From: Clostridium thailandense
Lineage (GTDB): Bacteria > Bacillota > Clostridia > Clostridiales > Clostridiaceae
Length of the DNA stretch: 64,000 bases
Assembly (NCBI RefSeq): GCF_019207025.1
Contig: NZ_JAEEGC010000137.1
Location: 1-64,000, forward strand
Reading direction: 5' to 3'
The stretch's first letter is position 1. Every line of letters begins with the position of its first letter. The position numbers were made by a program, and so were the translations under genes. The notes under the pieces were generated by a model. That model made no database searches. It was not told the DNA's origin and was given only the letters and a program-made list of their open reading frames with translations. This document shows, piece by piece, positions 43,224 to 51,550 of this stretch.

Positions 43224-43766
43224 TTACTGAAAGAAATCCTCAATGCTAGTGGCTTCAATATCAGCAACACCTATATATCTAAGAGTCATATCAGGTGTGG
43301 AGTGATTAAATAAGTTCTGCAGCAAGGCGATATCGTTATGCTTTTTATAATGGTGATACCCAAAGGTTTTTCGGAGTGTATGGGTGCAGATATCATCTAG
43401 ACCAAGTTTTCCGCTTATTTGATTTATCCACTTATAGGCTTGCTTGTCTGTTATAGGCTTTTTTCCACCTTTTTTACTTGGAAAAAGCAGATCCCCTGCA
43501 GACATTCCAAGTATAAACTTCTCAATTTCATTGTGAATTTCAGGAGACACGGCATATTTCAACGATCTGCCGGTTCTGCTTTCCTTTACTTCAATTTGAG
43601 ACTTGTTTTTTACATCCCAAACTATAAGATTTAGTATATCTATAATTTTTAAGCCTGTATTTATTGCTATATCAAATAGTAAGTAATTTCTATATCCGAC
43701 CTTAAGTAATTCTGATTTTAGCGTATTAATTAAGTTAGTATCCTTTATTGGCTGAATAAGTTTCAT
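43224..43766 (-). CDS. Short tyrosine recombinase/integrase
   Basis: About 180 residues from the ATG at 43766 behind GAGAGGGAG; the frame runs 21 codons further upstream without an RBS. It is only a catalytic domain. Box II HTLRKTFGYH and the end NHSTPDMTLRYIG give His, Arg, His and Tyr. The first catalytic Arg is replaced by Lys (NTGLKIIDIL versus usual TGLRISDIL). Such stand-alone catalytic-domain integrases are common in Firmicutes. No att repeats were seen next to it. Confidence 0.85.
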   Translation of the reverse strand: MKLIQPIKDTNLINTLKSELLKVGYRNYLLFDIAINTGLKIIDILNLIVWDVKNKSQIEVKESRTGRSLKYAVSPEIHNEIEKFILGMSAGDLLFPSKKGGKKPITDKQAYKWINQISGKLGLDDICTHTLRKTFGYHHYKKHNDIALLQNLFNHSTPDMTLRYIGVADIEATSIEDFFQ

Positions 43767-44063
43767 ATTGTTTCTCCCTCTCAATGGAAGCTCAATTAAA
43801 ACTTTCTGGCTGCCATATCCTTTAATCATATACTATTCATAAGAATTATACAAATAATTAATATAAATGAGCTAATTAAAAAGAATAACTTGTTTTATTT
43901 AATAAACTATGTTATTCTTAATGAGAACTTAAATTAATGGTTAACAATTCAACAAAATATATTTCAATTAGTACTTTCCACGTATAGTATGATGATATGG
44001 GAATTTTATTAGTGAATTAGTACAATGAGTTTAAGAATAATAAAATTTCGGAGGTACAGTTAG

Positions 44064-44261
44064 ATGACTGGTACAGTAAAATGGTTTAATTCAGAAAAAG
44101 GCTTTGGATTTATTACAGGAGAAGACGGAAAAGATGTTTTTGCACACTTTTCTCAAATAAAATCAGAAGGTTATAAGTCACTTGAAGAAGGTCAAAAGGT
44201 TTCTTTTGATGTTGTAAAAGGACCAAAAGGACCTCAAGCAGAAAATATTACAGCTATCTAA
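44064..44261 (+). CDS. Cold-shock protein
   Basis: 65 residues: MTGTVKWFNSEKGFGFITGE with RNP1 KGFGFI and RNP2 DVFAHFS. Standard CspA-family single OB-fold RNA chaperone. RBS CGGAGG. The upstream 297 bp hold a likely long leader, including the inverted repeat AAGAATAAC/GTTATTCTT (43881-43889 and 43911-43919). Confidence 0.96.
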   Translation: MTGTVKWFNSEKGFGFITGEDGKDVFAHFSQIKSEGYKSLEEGQKVSFDVVKGPKGPQAENITAI

Positions 44262-44294
44262 ATTAATGCAATTTAATTAGTGTATATTTTAACT

Positions 44295-44325
44295 CTCGAA
44301 TAGATATTGTATTCGAGGGTTTTTT
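44295..44325 (+). terminator. Terminator after the cold-shock gene
   Basis: CTCGAATA (44295-44302) and TATTCGAG (44310-44317), then GGTTTTTT. Confidence 0.85.
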
Positions 44326-44327
44326 GC

Positions 44328-44530
44328 GTGCGCCCAGTATCGGAGCAATCTAACATATGAAAGTACCAGGCGTAGGAATAAGGTGTTCATTGTGAGGTGG
44401 AATCTGAAAGAAGCTTTAAGCAAATTTAGAGTTTGACGAATAGAAACTATATTATGCATATATATGTTAGATAAAGTTTCCTAAATTAAAGAATAAAACC
44501 TTTGATAGTGGCGTTGACGGTGAACCGTAA
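44328..44530 (+). mobile_element. Group II intron remnant (5-prime part of the ribozyme)
   Basis: GTGCGCCCAG at 44328-44337 is the classic 5-prime end of many bacterial group II introns. The following sequence keeps domain I-like blocks (GGTGTTCATTGTGAGGTGGA, ATCTGAAAGAAGC, GTTTGACGAATAGAAACTAT, then CCTAAATTAAAGAATAAAACC). It begins directly after the T run of the cold-shock terminator. No intron-encoded protein and no domain V/VI are visible. Identification is by eye and not confirmed. Confidence 0.5.
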
Positions 44531-44556
44531 CATAAATAGTGTTCAAGGAATAAAGC

Positions 44557-44940
44557 ATAGTGAAGGTATTTTAATATTAAAAGATAAAATGATTCAAAAA
44601 AAGAATAAAGTACAAACACAAGTAACTGATTTCAAATCATTTCAAGGAGCTACTATTAACAAAAATATGGTAAATAGATACTTACCTTCTGCAAATGCTA
44701 TTATACCATTTATCTTTCTAGGAAATATTTTTGTGTATTTCTTTGGAGAAATCTTAAGTTCTTTATTTTTAGCTATATTTGCTCTTATAATTAATGGGAT
44801 TTTTAAGACAAATTTAAGGTATGGACAATTGTATAGCCTAAGCATTTATGCATTAACTACTCCAATTATAATAGGTACATTGTTTAAAAACCTATTTCAA
44901 AAGCCTTTTGACAGTCTAAAGGAAATTGTGAGTTTCTATG
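44557..44940 (+). pseudogene. DUF1189-like membrane protein fragment
   Basis: In-frame VQTQVTDFKSFQGATINKNM, then AIIPFIFLGNIFVYFFGEIL and GQLYSLSIYALTTPIIIGTL match the C-terminal half of DUF1189 membrane proteins. The N-terminal half and a proper start are missing, and the frame runs into an SDR fragment. It follows the intron remnant. Confidence 0.6.
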
Positions 44941-44950
44941 CGCCGACTTC

Positions 44951-45235
44951 TCTTTTTCTGAGAAGCGGTCAGCTTTATATGAGGATGCCCCTGCAGGTTC
45001 CTGTCTTCATGGTGTTAGTGAAGAAGGAATATTGTTTCGAGATATTGCTAAAGCAATCGCTAAACGTCATAATCTGCCAGTTATGAGTATTTCTCATGAA
45101 GATGCAGAAAAACATTTTGGCTGGCTTTCTCAGTTTGTTTTAAGTGATAATCCGGTTTCAAGTGCGCTCACACAGGAGTTGCTGGGATGGAATCCGAAAA
45201 ATCCTGCCTTGATTGAGGATATTCTAGGAGTATAA
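44951..45235 (+). pseudogene. C-terminal fragment of an atypical SDR (NAD-dependent epimerase family)
   Basis: 95 codons: APAGSCLHGVSEEGILFRDI, AKAIAKRHNLPVMS, EDAEKHFGWLSQFVLSDNPV and SSALTQELLGWNP are the typical end of epimerase-like SDRs. The N-terminal two thirds are missing. The stub at 14654-14752 supplies the opposite end of the same family. Confidence 0.75.
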
Positions 45236-45243
45236 AATTTCAA

Positions 45244-45284
45244 GGAAGCATACTTACTCACCATCTTATAGTATGCTTCCTTTT
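45244..45284. terminator. Terminator between convergent SDR fragment and EFR1 gene
   Basis: GGAAGCATACT (45244-45254) pairs with AGTATGCTTCC (45270-45280), then TTTT. Confidence 0.7.
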
Positions 45285-45317
45285 CATATTCTGATAAGAT
45301 TTTAATTTGAGTATGTT

Positions 45318-46097
45318 TTATGATTTTTGAATGAGATCATTTACCTTTATGTCTGGATGGTGATAACGCCCTTTTTTAACAGTCGCTTTCTTATATTGTA
45401 TAGATTTTTGAGGGCACCATTGCATGCAAGCAAGACAGGACTCACATTGATTGTCCCATTTTGGTTTTCCTTCATACATAACTATATTGCTTGCAGGACA
45501 TACCTTTGAGCATAAGCCGCATCCTATACATTTTTCATCAGTCCAGAAATTTTTGCCCATAGCTTTTGGCCTAAAAGTAGCTGTGTATAGTAAGTTATAA
45601 ACAGGACTCATAATAGCATTAGTCTTATATTCAACATATTGGCCGTTTTTTATAGCAGAGGCTATTGTATAAACTTGCTCTTTTTCGTTCTTAAAAAGTT
45701 TATTCTGTTCTTCTTCGGAAACAGTTTGAAACATGAGCTGATCGCTGCCAGGCATAAATACACTAAAAGATGCAGCCAATTTAATGCCTTTTTTGTTTAG
45801 TATTTTTTTCATTTGATCAAGGGCAGCCCCTATCATCCCGCCACAGGTTGCTATAGTAAAAATATAGGTATGTTTACTTAGCTGCAAGTTTTCTATAAAG
45901 TTTTTTACCATCACAGGTATTCCAAAATTATATACAGGAAATACAAAGCCTATTTTATCTGATTTAGTGTCTTTAGAAATGGACATATTTTTCTTAGAAA
46001 TTTGTACAATTTTAGAATCTGTTAACTGTTCACTCAAATCCTTTGCTACCATTAGACTGTTTCCTGTAGCTGAAAAATAATAAATTGTTGTATTCAT
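45318..46097 (-). CDS. EFR1-type flavodoxin-ferredoxin protein, second copy
   Basis: About 259 residues from the ATG at 46097, behind AAGGAGTGATC; the upstream ATG at 46130 lies before the RBS. Flavodoxin half: YYFSATGNSLMVA, VFPVYNFGIP, ATCGGMIGAA. Ferredoxin half: CIGCGLCSKVCP and CESCLACMQWCP. Divergent from an HxlR regulator gene, which probably controls it. Paralogue of 13854-14609. Confidence 0.9.
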   Translation of the reverse strand: MNTTIYYFSATGNSLMVAKDLSEQLTDSKIVQISKKNMSISKDTKSDKIGFVFPVYNFGIPVMVKNFIENLQLSKHTYIFTIATCGGMIGAALDQMKKILNKKGIKLAASFSVFMPGSDQLMFQTVSEEEQNKLFKNEKEQVYTIASAIKNGQYVEYKTNAIMSPVYNLLYTATFRPKAMGKNFWTDEKCIGCGLCSKVCPASNIVMYEGKPKWDNQCESCLACMQWCPQKSIQYKKATVKKGRYHHPDIKVNDLIQKS

Positions 46098-46231
46098 AGT
46101 TAGATCACTCCTTGATTTTTTATAGTACATTTATTATACTTAGAACAAAAATACAGCACAAGTACGCAGAATATACGAACTAAGTATGCTTGACCGTACT
46201 GAATTTTAGAATTTGAGGGGGAATTAATTAA

Positions 46232-46585
46232 ATGAAAGATATAACATTTAAGGAGTATCAAGAGAAGATAAGAGAAATAAAAATCGATAAAAATTGTGGA
46301 GCATATAAAACCCTAGAGATTTTTCAAGGAAAATGGAATATTCGAGTACTATTTGAGTTGATAAAATACGACTCTATTCGTTTTGGTGATTTAAAAAAAC
46401 AAATAGGAGAAATAACTAATACAATGCTCACTTCTACACTCCGAGATTTAGAAAGCAAGGGCTTAGTTGATAGAACTCAATTTAATGAAATCCCACCACA
46501 TGTTGAGTACTCACTATCTCAAGCAGGAAAAGATTTGTACCCCATTTTTGTTGAAATGATGAGATGGAGCAATAATCATCAGTAA
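46232..46585 (+). CDS. HxlR family regulator
   Basis: 117 residues. CGAYKTLEIFQGKWNIRVLF, RFGDLKKQIGEITNTMLTST and EYSLSQAGKDLYPI are HxlR hallmarks, including the conserved N-terminal Cys. RBS GAGGGGG. The 134-bp divergent region to the EFR1-type gene contains GTAC-bearing half-sites (AAGTACGC, ACCGTACT). Probably a redox or electrophile sensor for that gene. Confidence 0.9.
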   Translation: MKDITFKEYQEKIREIKIDKNCGAYKTLEIFQGKWNIRVLFELIKYDSIRFGDLKKQIGEITNTMLTSTLRDLESKGLVDRTQFNEIPPHVEYSLSQAGKDLYPIFVEMMRWSNNHQ

Positions 46586-46725
46586 TTACATAAACTTTAA
46601 ATTTTGATGATTCTTAATTATATTATGAAAAAAATGTGATACAATTTTCATATCGAATAAAATCACAATCGTAGGATTTTATGAATTAATATATTTAAAT
46701 GGTTTACATAAATATTGAAGCCTAT

Positions 46726-46791
46726 ATTAATAAAATCTTAAGGTTTTATTAAGAAAATTATTATGATATAAATTTTGGTTTGCAGTACTAT
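46726..46791 (+). promoter_or_regulatory. VanR-like box set before the response regulator gene
   Basis: ATTAAT (46726), CTTAAG (46737) and ATTAAG (46748) are at exact 11-bp steps. A -10 box TACTAT begins 33 bp after the last repeat ends (46786-46791). The same geometry occurs at 48641-48706 and 49723-49788. Confidence 0.7.
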
Positions 46792-46829
46792 AATAATGAG
46801 TGTTTAATCAGGAGGAAGAGATAGAACTT

Positions 46830-47528
46830 ATGAGTATCAATATTTTAGTTGTAGACGATGAACAGTCCATAGCGAACCTAATTGAAGTTTATTTAAAAAA
46901 TGAAGGTTTTACAATATACAAATTTTATAACGGTCAAGATGCGCTTCGGTGTGTTGAGTCAGAACAGTTAGGGCTTGCGATACTTGATGTCATGCTGCCG
47001 GATATTGATGGCTTTACTCTCTGTCAGAAAATTAGGGAAAATCATAATTTCCCTGTTATTATGCTGACTGCTAAAGATGAGGAAATTGACAAAATTACCG
47101 GGTTGACGCTAGGTGCGGATGATTACATAACAAAACCGTTTCGACCTTTGGAGCTTGTTGCCCGTGTCAAGGCGCAGCTTCGGAGATTTACTAAATATAA
47201 TTCTTCAGAGTTAAACAAGGAAGAACACTTGATTGCTTTCTCCGGATTGGTATTGGACTTGGATATCCATGAATGTACATTAAATGAGAAAAAGCTATCC
47301 CTCACACCTACAGAATTTTCAATTCTTTGGGTCCTTTGTTCCAATCGAGGACGGGTGGTCAGTTCGGAAGAATTGTTCCATGAGGTATGGGGAGACAAAT
47401 ATTTTACTAACAGCAATAATACGGTAATGGTTCATATCCGCCATTTAAGAGAAAAAATGCACGACAGCGCAGAACATCCTAAATATATCAAAACGGTATG
47501 GGGGGTTGGCTATAAAATTGAAAAGTAA
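46830..47528 (+). CDS. OmpR-family response regulator, VanR-like
   Basis: 232 residues from the ATG at 46830, behind AGGAGG. Receiver domain: VVDDEQS, phospho-acceptor Asp in AILDVMLPDIDG, PVIMLTAKDEE, and the conserved Lys in YITKPF. Winged helix: LTPTEFSILWVLCSNRGRVV, HIRHLREKM and YIKTVWGVGYKIEK. The sequence is of the VanR class. It overlaps the kinase gene. Confidence 0.92.
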   Translation: MSINILVVDDEQSIANLIEVYLKNEGFTIYKFYNGQDALRCVESEQLGLAILDVMLPDIDGFTLCQKIRENHNFPVIMLTAKDEEIDKITGLTLGADDYITKPFRPLELVARVKAQLRRFTKYNSSELNKEEHLIAFSGLVLDLDIHECTLNEKKLSLTPTEFSILWVLCSNRGRVVSSEELFHEVWGDKYFTNSNNTVMVHIRHLREKMHDSAEHPKYIKTVWGVGYKIEK

Positions 47529-48645
47529 AAGTGACAAAAGAAGTAATGATTATACCAAAATAGAAAGAAAAGTATTTTTTCGAATGCTTCTAATTATTTT
47601 TGCCACGGTTACAACTGTTTATCTATTACGCAATATCCTGCGGGGGCGGATTGGGGATCGTATTGTCCGATTTTTAGTCATTGCTTTTAGGTTTGAAAAT
47701 TCGGACGCAATGACAATCTATCAGTTGATGATTCGCAATAATATGGATATGATCCTTTTTGTTGTAATCTTAATATTTTTAATTATCCTTTTTCGGTTTT
47801 CTGCTTCTTGGTTTACAAAATATTTTGATGAGATCAGCGCTGGAATGGATAAACTTACTGAGGAATCTGATAATGAAATTACGCTATCACCAGAATTAGA
47901 TTTTATGGAAAATAAGCTTAATCAAATAAAAAACAACTTAGAAAAGCAAAAAAAAGCTGCACTTGATGCCGAGCGGCGCAAAAATGATTTGGTAGTTTAC
48001 TTGGCTCATGATATAAAGACACCTTTAACCTCTGTTATAGGATACTTAAGTCTTCTGGATGAAGCTCCTGACATGCCTCCTAAGCAGAAGGCAAAATATG
48101 TTGGTGTTACCTTGGAAAAAGCTTATCGATTAGAGCAGCTTATAAATGAGTTTTTTGAGATCACAAGATTTAACCTCCAAACTATTGTCTTGAATAAAGA
48201 AAAAATCAATTTACTGTTTATGCTCCAGCAGATTGCAGATGAATTCTATCCAATGCTGGCTCCACAGGAAAAGCGAGTGTCCGTCAATGTGACTGAAGGA
48301 CTCACTCTATTGGGAGATGCAGATAAACTGGCTCGTGTGTTCAATAACATTTTGAAAAATGCGATAGCCTATAGCTATGAGAACAGCGTCATTGACATTT
48401 CTGCGGAGCAGCAGGACAAAAATATAGTTATAACTTTTACTAATCAAGGAAATCCAATCCCGCAGGCAAAGCTTGAAACTATTTTTGAAAAATTTTACCG
48501 ATTAGATTCTGCACGTTCCACAAACACCGGTGGAGCAGGGCTGGGTTTGGCAATTGCACAAGAAATTGTCACGGTTCACGATGGAACAATCTCTGTGGTA
48601 AGCAACATTGAAAATACTACATTTACAGTAAAGCTTCCATCATAA
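47518..48645 (+). CDS. Sensor histidine kinase, VanS-like
   Basis: About 375 residues; a TTG start at 47518 with GGGGGG upstream is preferred over TTG 47506, by likeness to VanS starts (MKSKSDKRSNDYTKIERKVF). Two membrane segments flank a short outside loop. H-box VYLAHDIKTPLTSVIGYL, N-box NNILKNAIAYSYE, and GLGLAIAQEIV are intact. It likely senses cell-wall antibiotic or stress and phosphorylates the adjacent regulator. Confidence 0.92.
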   Translation: MKSKSDKRSNDYTKIERKVFFRMLLIIFATVTTVYLLRNILRGRIGDRIVRFLVIAFRFENSDAMTIYQLMIRNNMDMILFVVILIFLIILFRFSASWFTKYFDEISAGMDKLTEESDNEITLSPELDFMENKLNQIKNNLEKQKKAALDAERRKNDLVVYLAHDIKTPLTSVIGYLSLLDEAPDMPPKQKAKYVGVTLEKAYRLEQLINEFFEITRFNLQTIVLNKEKINLLFMLQQIADEFYPMLAPQEKRVSVNVTEGLTLLGDADKLARVFNNILKNAIAYSYENSVIDISAEQQDKNIVITFTNQGNPIPQAKLETIFEKFYRLDSARSTNTGGAGLGLAIAQEIVTVHDGTISVVSNIENTTFTVKLPS

Positions 48646-48706
48646 GAAAATCTTAAGAAGTTCATAAGATGGAATTCCAACATAGCTCCTTATTCTGTGT
48701 TTAAAT
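48641..48706 (+). promoter_or_regulatory. VanR-like box set before the carboxypeptidase gene
   Basis: CATAAG (48641), CTTAAG (48652) and CATAAG (48663) at 11-bp steps, then -10 box TTAAAT at 48701-48706. ATTCCAACAT follows the last repeat, and the vanZ region has the same 10 bp at the same place. Confidence 0.75.
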
Positions 48707-48738
48707 AATATCAGCACAAAATAAGGAGTTGTTTTATT

Positions 48739-49713
48739 ATGGTACGAAAACTAAAAAAGCAAAAGCCCAAAATACTAATATTTGTAACATTTCTATTGAT
48801 GGTTGGAATTGTTGCTTTTGCTTATAAATTCATCATTATTCAAGGATATCAGCATATCTTTGACAAAGAATATGACGATAGAACGACATCGGCTCTCCTA
48901 TCAAAGATAGAACCCGATCCCTATGTTTCCATATCTCCCGATAAGCTGAATAGTCCTAACGCGATTCTGATCCGTTTAAAAGATAAAACTACTCTAATGC
49001 AAAAAAATAGCGAAGAGAAAATTTATCCAGCTTCTTTGACTAAAATGATGACAGTCATTGTTGCAATAGAAAATTTACCTAATATGAAGGAAGAAATCAA
49101 ACTGACAAATTCTACGTTTAAGGGGCTGTATGGAGCAGATGCATCAATGGCAGGTTTTCAATCAGGGGAACAAGTAATGGCAATAGATCTGTTATACGGG
49201 GCACTGCTGCCAAGCGGTGCGGAGTGCTGTATTGGGCTTGCCGATCAAATTGCGGGGTCAGAGCAGAATTTTGTAAAAATGATGAATCAAAAGGCGGCTG
49301 ATCTTGGTATGAAAAACACCCATTTTCAAAATGTGACAGGGCTTCATAATAAAAACCATTACACAACAGTGAAGGATCTAGGTATTCTTCTAAGCTATGC
49401 TTTGAAAAATGATACTTTCAGGGAGATTTTTACTTCATCCCGTCATTCTACTGGACCTACGAATAAGCACCCTGGTGGGATAACCTTTTACAGTACTATG
49501 TTTGAAGAACTTAAGAATCAAAACATTACTGGTGGGGAAATTTTAGGAGGGAAAACTGGATATACCGATAAGGCTGGCCTATGCCTCGCGAGTCTAGCCA
49601 AAGTGGGTAGACAAGAATATATTCTGATTTCAACTGGAGCAAAAGGAGACCACCATTCTAAGCAGTATAATATTACCGATGCGTTAGCTGTATACAACAG
49701 TATAGGGAAATAA
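48739..49713 (+). CDS. Serine D-Ala-D-Ala carboxypeptidase (peptidase S11)
   Basis: 324 residues with an N-terminal membrane anchor (ILIFVTFLLMVGIVAFAY). Active-site motifs are SxxK in ASLTKMMTV, SG in PSGAECCIGLA (where the usual S-x-N Asn is replaced), and KTG in GGKTGYTDKAG. It trims the last D-Ala from peptidoglycan stem peptides outside the cell. This serine enzyme replaces the zinc VanY usual in van clusters. RBS AAGGAG. Predicted VanR-like target. Confidence 0.88.
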   Translation: MVRKLKKQKPKILIFVTFLLMVGIVAFAYKFIIIQGYQHIFDKEYDDRTTSALLSKIEPDPYVSISPDKLNSPNAILIRLKDKTTLMQKNSEEKIYPASLTKMMTVIVAIENLPNMKEEIKLTNSTFKGLYGADASMAGFQSGEQVMAIDLLYGALLPSGAECCIGLADQIAGSEQNFVKMMNQKAADLGMKNTHFQNVTGLHNKNHYTTVKDLGILLSYALKNDTFREIFTSSRHSTGPTNKHPGGITFYSTMFEELKNQNITGGEILGGKTGYTDKAGLCLASLAKVGRQEYILISTGAKGDHHSKQYNITDALAVYNSIGK

Positions 49714-49722
49714 TAAGTTCTT

Positions 49723-49788
49723 CATAAGAATTTATTAAGATTTTCATAAGCAAAAATTCCAACATCGCTTGCCTGATTTCGGTAAGAT
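49723..49788 (+). promoter_or_regulatory. VanR-like box set before the vanZ region
   Basis: CATAAG (49723), ATTAAG (49734) and CATAAG (49745) at 11-bp steps, then -10 box TAAGAT at 49783-49788. It reads toward vanZ, 140 bp downstream. Confidence 0.72.
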
Positions 49789-49929
49789 GAAATTGCATAA
49801 TCGGACAAGCTTTTACATTCATGAAAGGGGACTCAGAGTGAATACTTATAGAGAAGTGATAACTGAAGATTATTTATAAACTGAATGTCAAAGAATAAGC
49901 AGGGATGAAATGAAAAATGGAGGTAAATT

Positions 49930-50454
49930 ATGAATAAACGAGAGATAATTAAGAAAGTCTTTTTATATGGTGTTTTCACTTGCTATATACTTTTATTAAT
50001 TAAAATATTGTTCTTATCAAGAATTTCGCATTTGGAGAAGAGGTCAATTAATCTCATTCCTTTTCATAGTATAATGGAATATATATCTAGCAGCTCTGCA
50101 AATATAAAAGCATTTGCTTTTGGTAATGTGGTTGGCAATATAGTTATCTTTATTCCGCTTGGTACGTATTTGTTATTATTCAAAAATGATAAAAGAGTAG
50201 CAACCAATTTGTTATTTATATTTATAGTGAGTTTGTTTGTTGAAATCACTCAGGGGCTTTTAGGCCTTGGGGCATCAGATATTGATGATGTAATTCTAAA
50301 TTCTTTGGGCGGATTGATTGGTATTTTAGGTTACAAGTTTTTATTGTTTACATTACGAGATAGGAAAAAAGTATATACTGCAATCACAATAATATCCGCC
50401 ATCGGATTACCTCGTATATTATATTATTTATTCATTATGAGAATGAGATTCTGA
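49930..50454 (+). CDS. VanZ family membrane protein
   Basis: 174 residues with about five hydrophobic segments. NLIPFHSIMEY, FGNVVGNIVIFIPLGTYLLL, SLFVEITQGLLGLGASDIDD and VILNSLGGLIGILGYK are VanZ hallmarks. VanZ proteins give low-level teicoplanin or lipoglycopeptide resistance by an unclear mechanism. GGAGG precedes the start. The gene is the last of the putative VanR-like regulon. Confidence 0.92.
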   Translation: MNKREIIKKVFLYGVFTCYILLLIKILFLSRISHLEKRSINLIPFHSIMEYISSSSANIKAFAFGNVVGNIVIFIPLGTYLLLFKNDKRVATNLLFIFIVSLFVEITQGLLGLGASDIDDVILNSLGGLIGILGYKFLLFTLRDRKKVYTAITIISAIGLPRILYYLFIMRMRF

Positions 50455-50524
50455 GTATCTTCCTTATGTTTCGTCCTAGCAGTAAATTACCACAACTTAA
50501 ATATTCAAGGTATTAGAATTGGGT

Positions 50525-50536
50525 ACGGTGAACCGT
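50525..50536. repeat. ACGGTGAACCGT palindrome, copy 2
   Basis: Same 12-bp dyad as at 44517-44528 and 61365-61376. Here it is followed by ACTATAAATA and a T-rich stretch similar to the 61365 copy. Confidence 0.6.
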
Positions 50537-50561
50537 ACTATAAATAACGGAGCTTTTTTAT

Positions 50562-50870
50562 TTGTTTCCTCATACGCTGCAGGATGAGAGCCGTTCCATT
50601 TCGGAAAACTCTACATGGGGAATTAGAAGGCGATTTGAACAGGGGAAGGTTGTAGTAAATCACACAAAATTCTTAGGGTATGATAAAGATGAAGATGGCA
50701 ACCTTATTATTAATGAAAAGCAGGCCAAGATTGTAAGACGAATTTATACTTGATGGCAAAGGTCCGAATCGTATAGCGAGAGAACTTGAAGAAGAAGGAA
50801 TTCCAAACTGGAATGGAAAGGCAAATTGGTATGAAAGCAGCATAAGAAAGATGCTTAGCAACGAATCATC
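50562..50870 (+). pseudogene. Serine recombinase fragment (large resolvase family)
   Basis: The first frame encodes TLQDESRSISENSTWGIRRR and KFLGYDKDEDGNL; a shift near 50752 continues with FLDGKGPNRIARELEEEGIP and NWNGKANWYESSIRKML. This is the Recombinase domain of large serine integrases. The catalytic resolvase domain and zinc/coiled-coil tail are missing. The end joins a reversed antiporter fragment at about 50868. Confidence 0.85.
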
Positions 50871-51550
50871 AGAGCCCAAGTTGCCCAATAAGATCCTATG
50901 GTATAAGATATTATGCCGCTTATTAGAAATAGGATAGCCAGTATAAGAAATCTTGGTATGCTTTTAATCAGACTTTCGCTTATAAGCTTGTTAAAGCCCA
51001 TATCTTGTGTAACAGCGGTTAGTGCCCAGCTGAGAATAAGTATAATTACAAGAGAAAGTACTTTTTCTCCGCCCTTTATAATATGATCTTCTATTTCTGC
51101 AAGACTTATCTTTTGCACCATAAAGTAAATGGTTGTTATAAAAATAGTGAATATTACGCCAGAGAATATTGAGACGCTAAATTCCGCTGAACTTAAGGCG
51201 CCTATAAAACTTGAAGCCTTATCTTTTCCGGTCCACCAGAAAAAGAAGATAGTACTTATAAGCAATACAGCTACTGGTACTACTAAGTTCTTACTATTTT
51301 TAGGGTACTCTTCCACTGATTTTCCTAGCAATTCTTCTTTTTCAACATGACCTTTAGTAAATTCGTTTGATTCCTCTTCACTTTTTCCTAATTTAAGTTT
51401 TCCAAACCCTAATCCAAATAAAGTAACTCCAATAGCTATTATAAGCATAACCCATGAAAATAGATTCCAAAATACACTTTTAACAACTAACTCATACGCA
51501 TTTTCAGAAAATCCTCGATCTTTAATGTTGTTTGTAACTAAGGTAACCAT
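50855..51550 (-). pseudogene. Na+/H+ antiporter (NhaC-like) internal fragment
   Basis: 231 codons, several hydrophobic segments, ending GSYWATWALMI, a typical NhaC-family motif near the C-terminal third. Reading upstream of the ATG the frame stays homologous (ILPVATAYLGYM) until stops near 51590, so the N-terminus is lost. The C-terminus is cut at the recombinase fragment. It looks like an antiporter gene truncated at both ends. Confidence 0.65.

Noticed and set aside
43881..43919. AAGAATAAC/GTTATTCTT dyad before the cold-shock gene as a specific RNA thermosensor
   Set aside because: AT-rich dyads of this size are expected by chance in this DNA; mentioned only in the gene entry.
49838..49879. 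13-codon ORF with GTG start behind GAAAGGGG before vanZ
   Set aside because: Too short to support; it may be a leader or a deletion scar, but nothing else backs it.
46830..50454. Complete vancomycin resistance operon
   Set aside because: No ligase, VanH, VanX, VanT or VanW gene is present between 46 and 51 kb.
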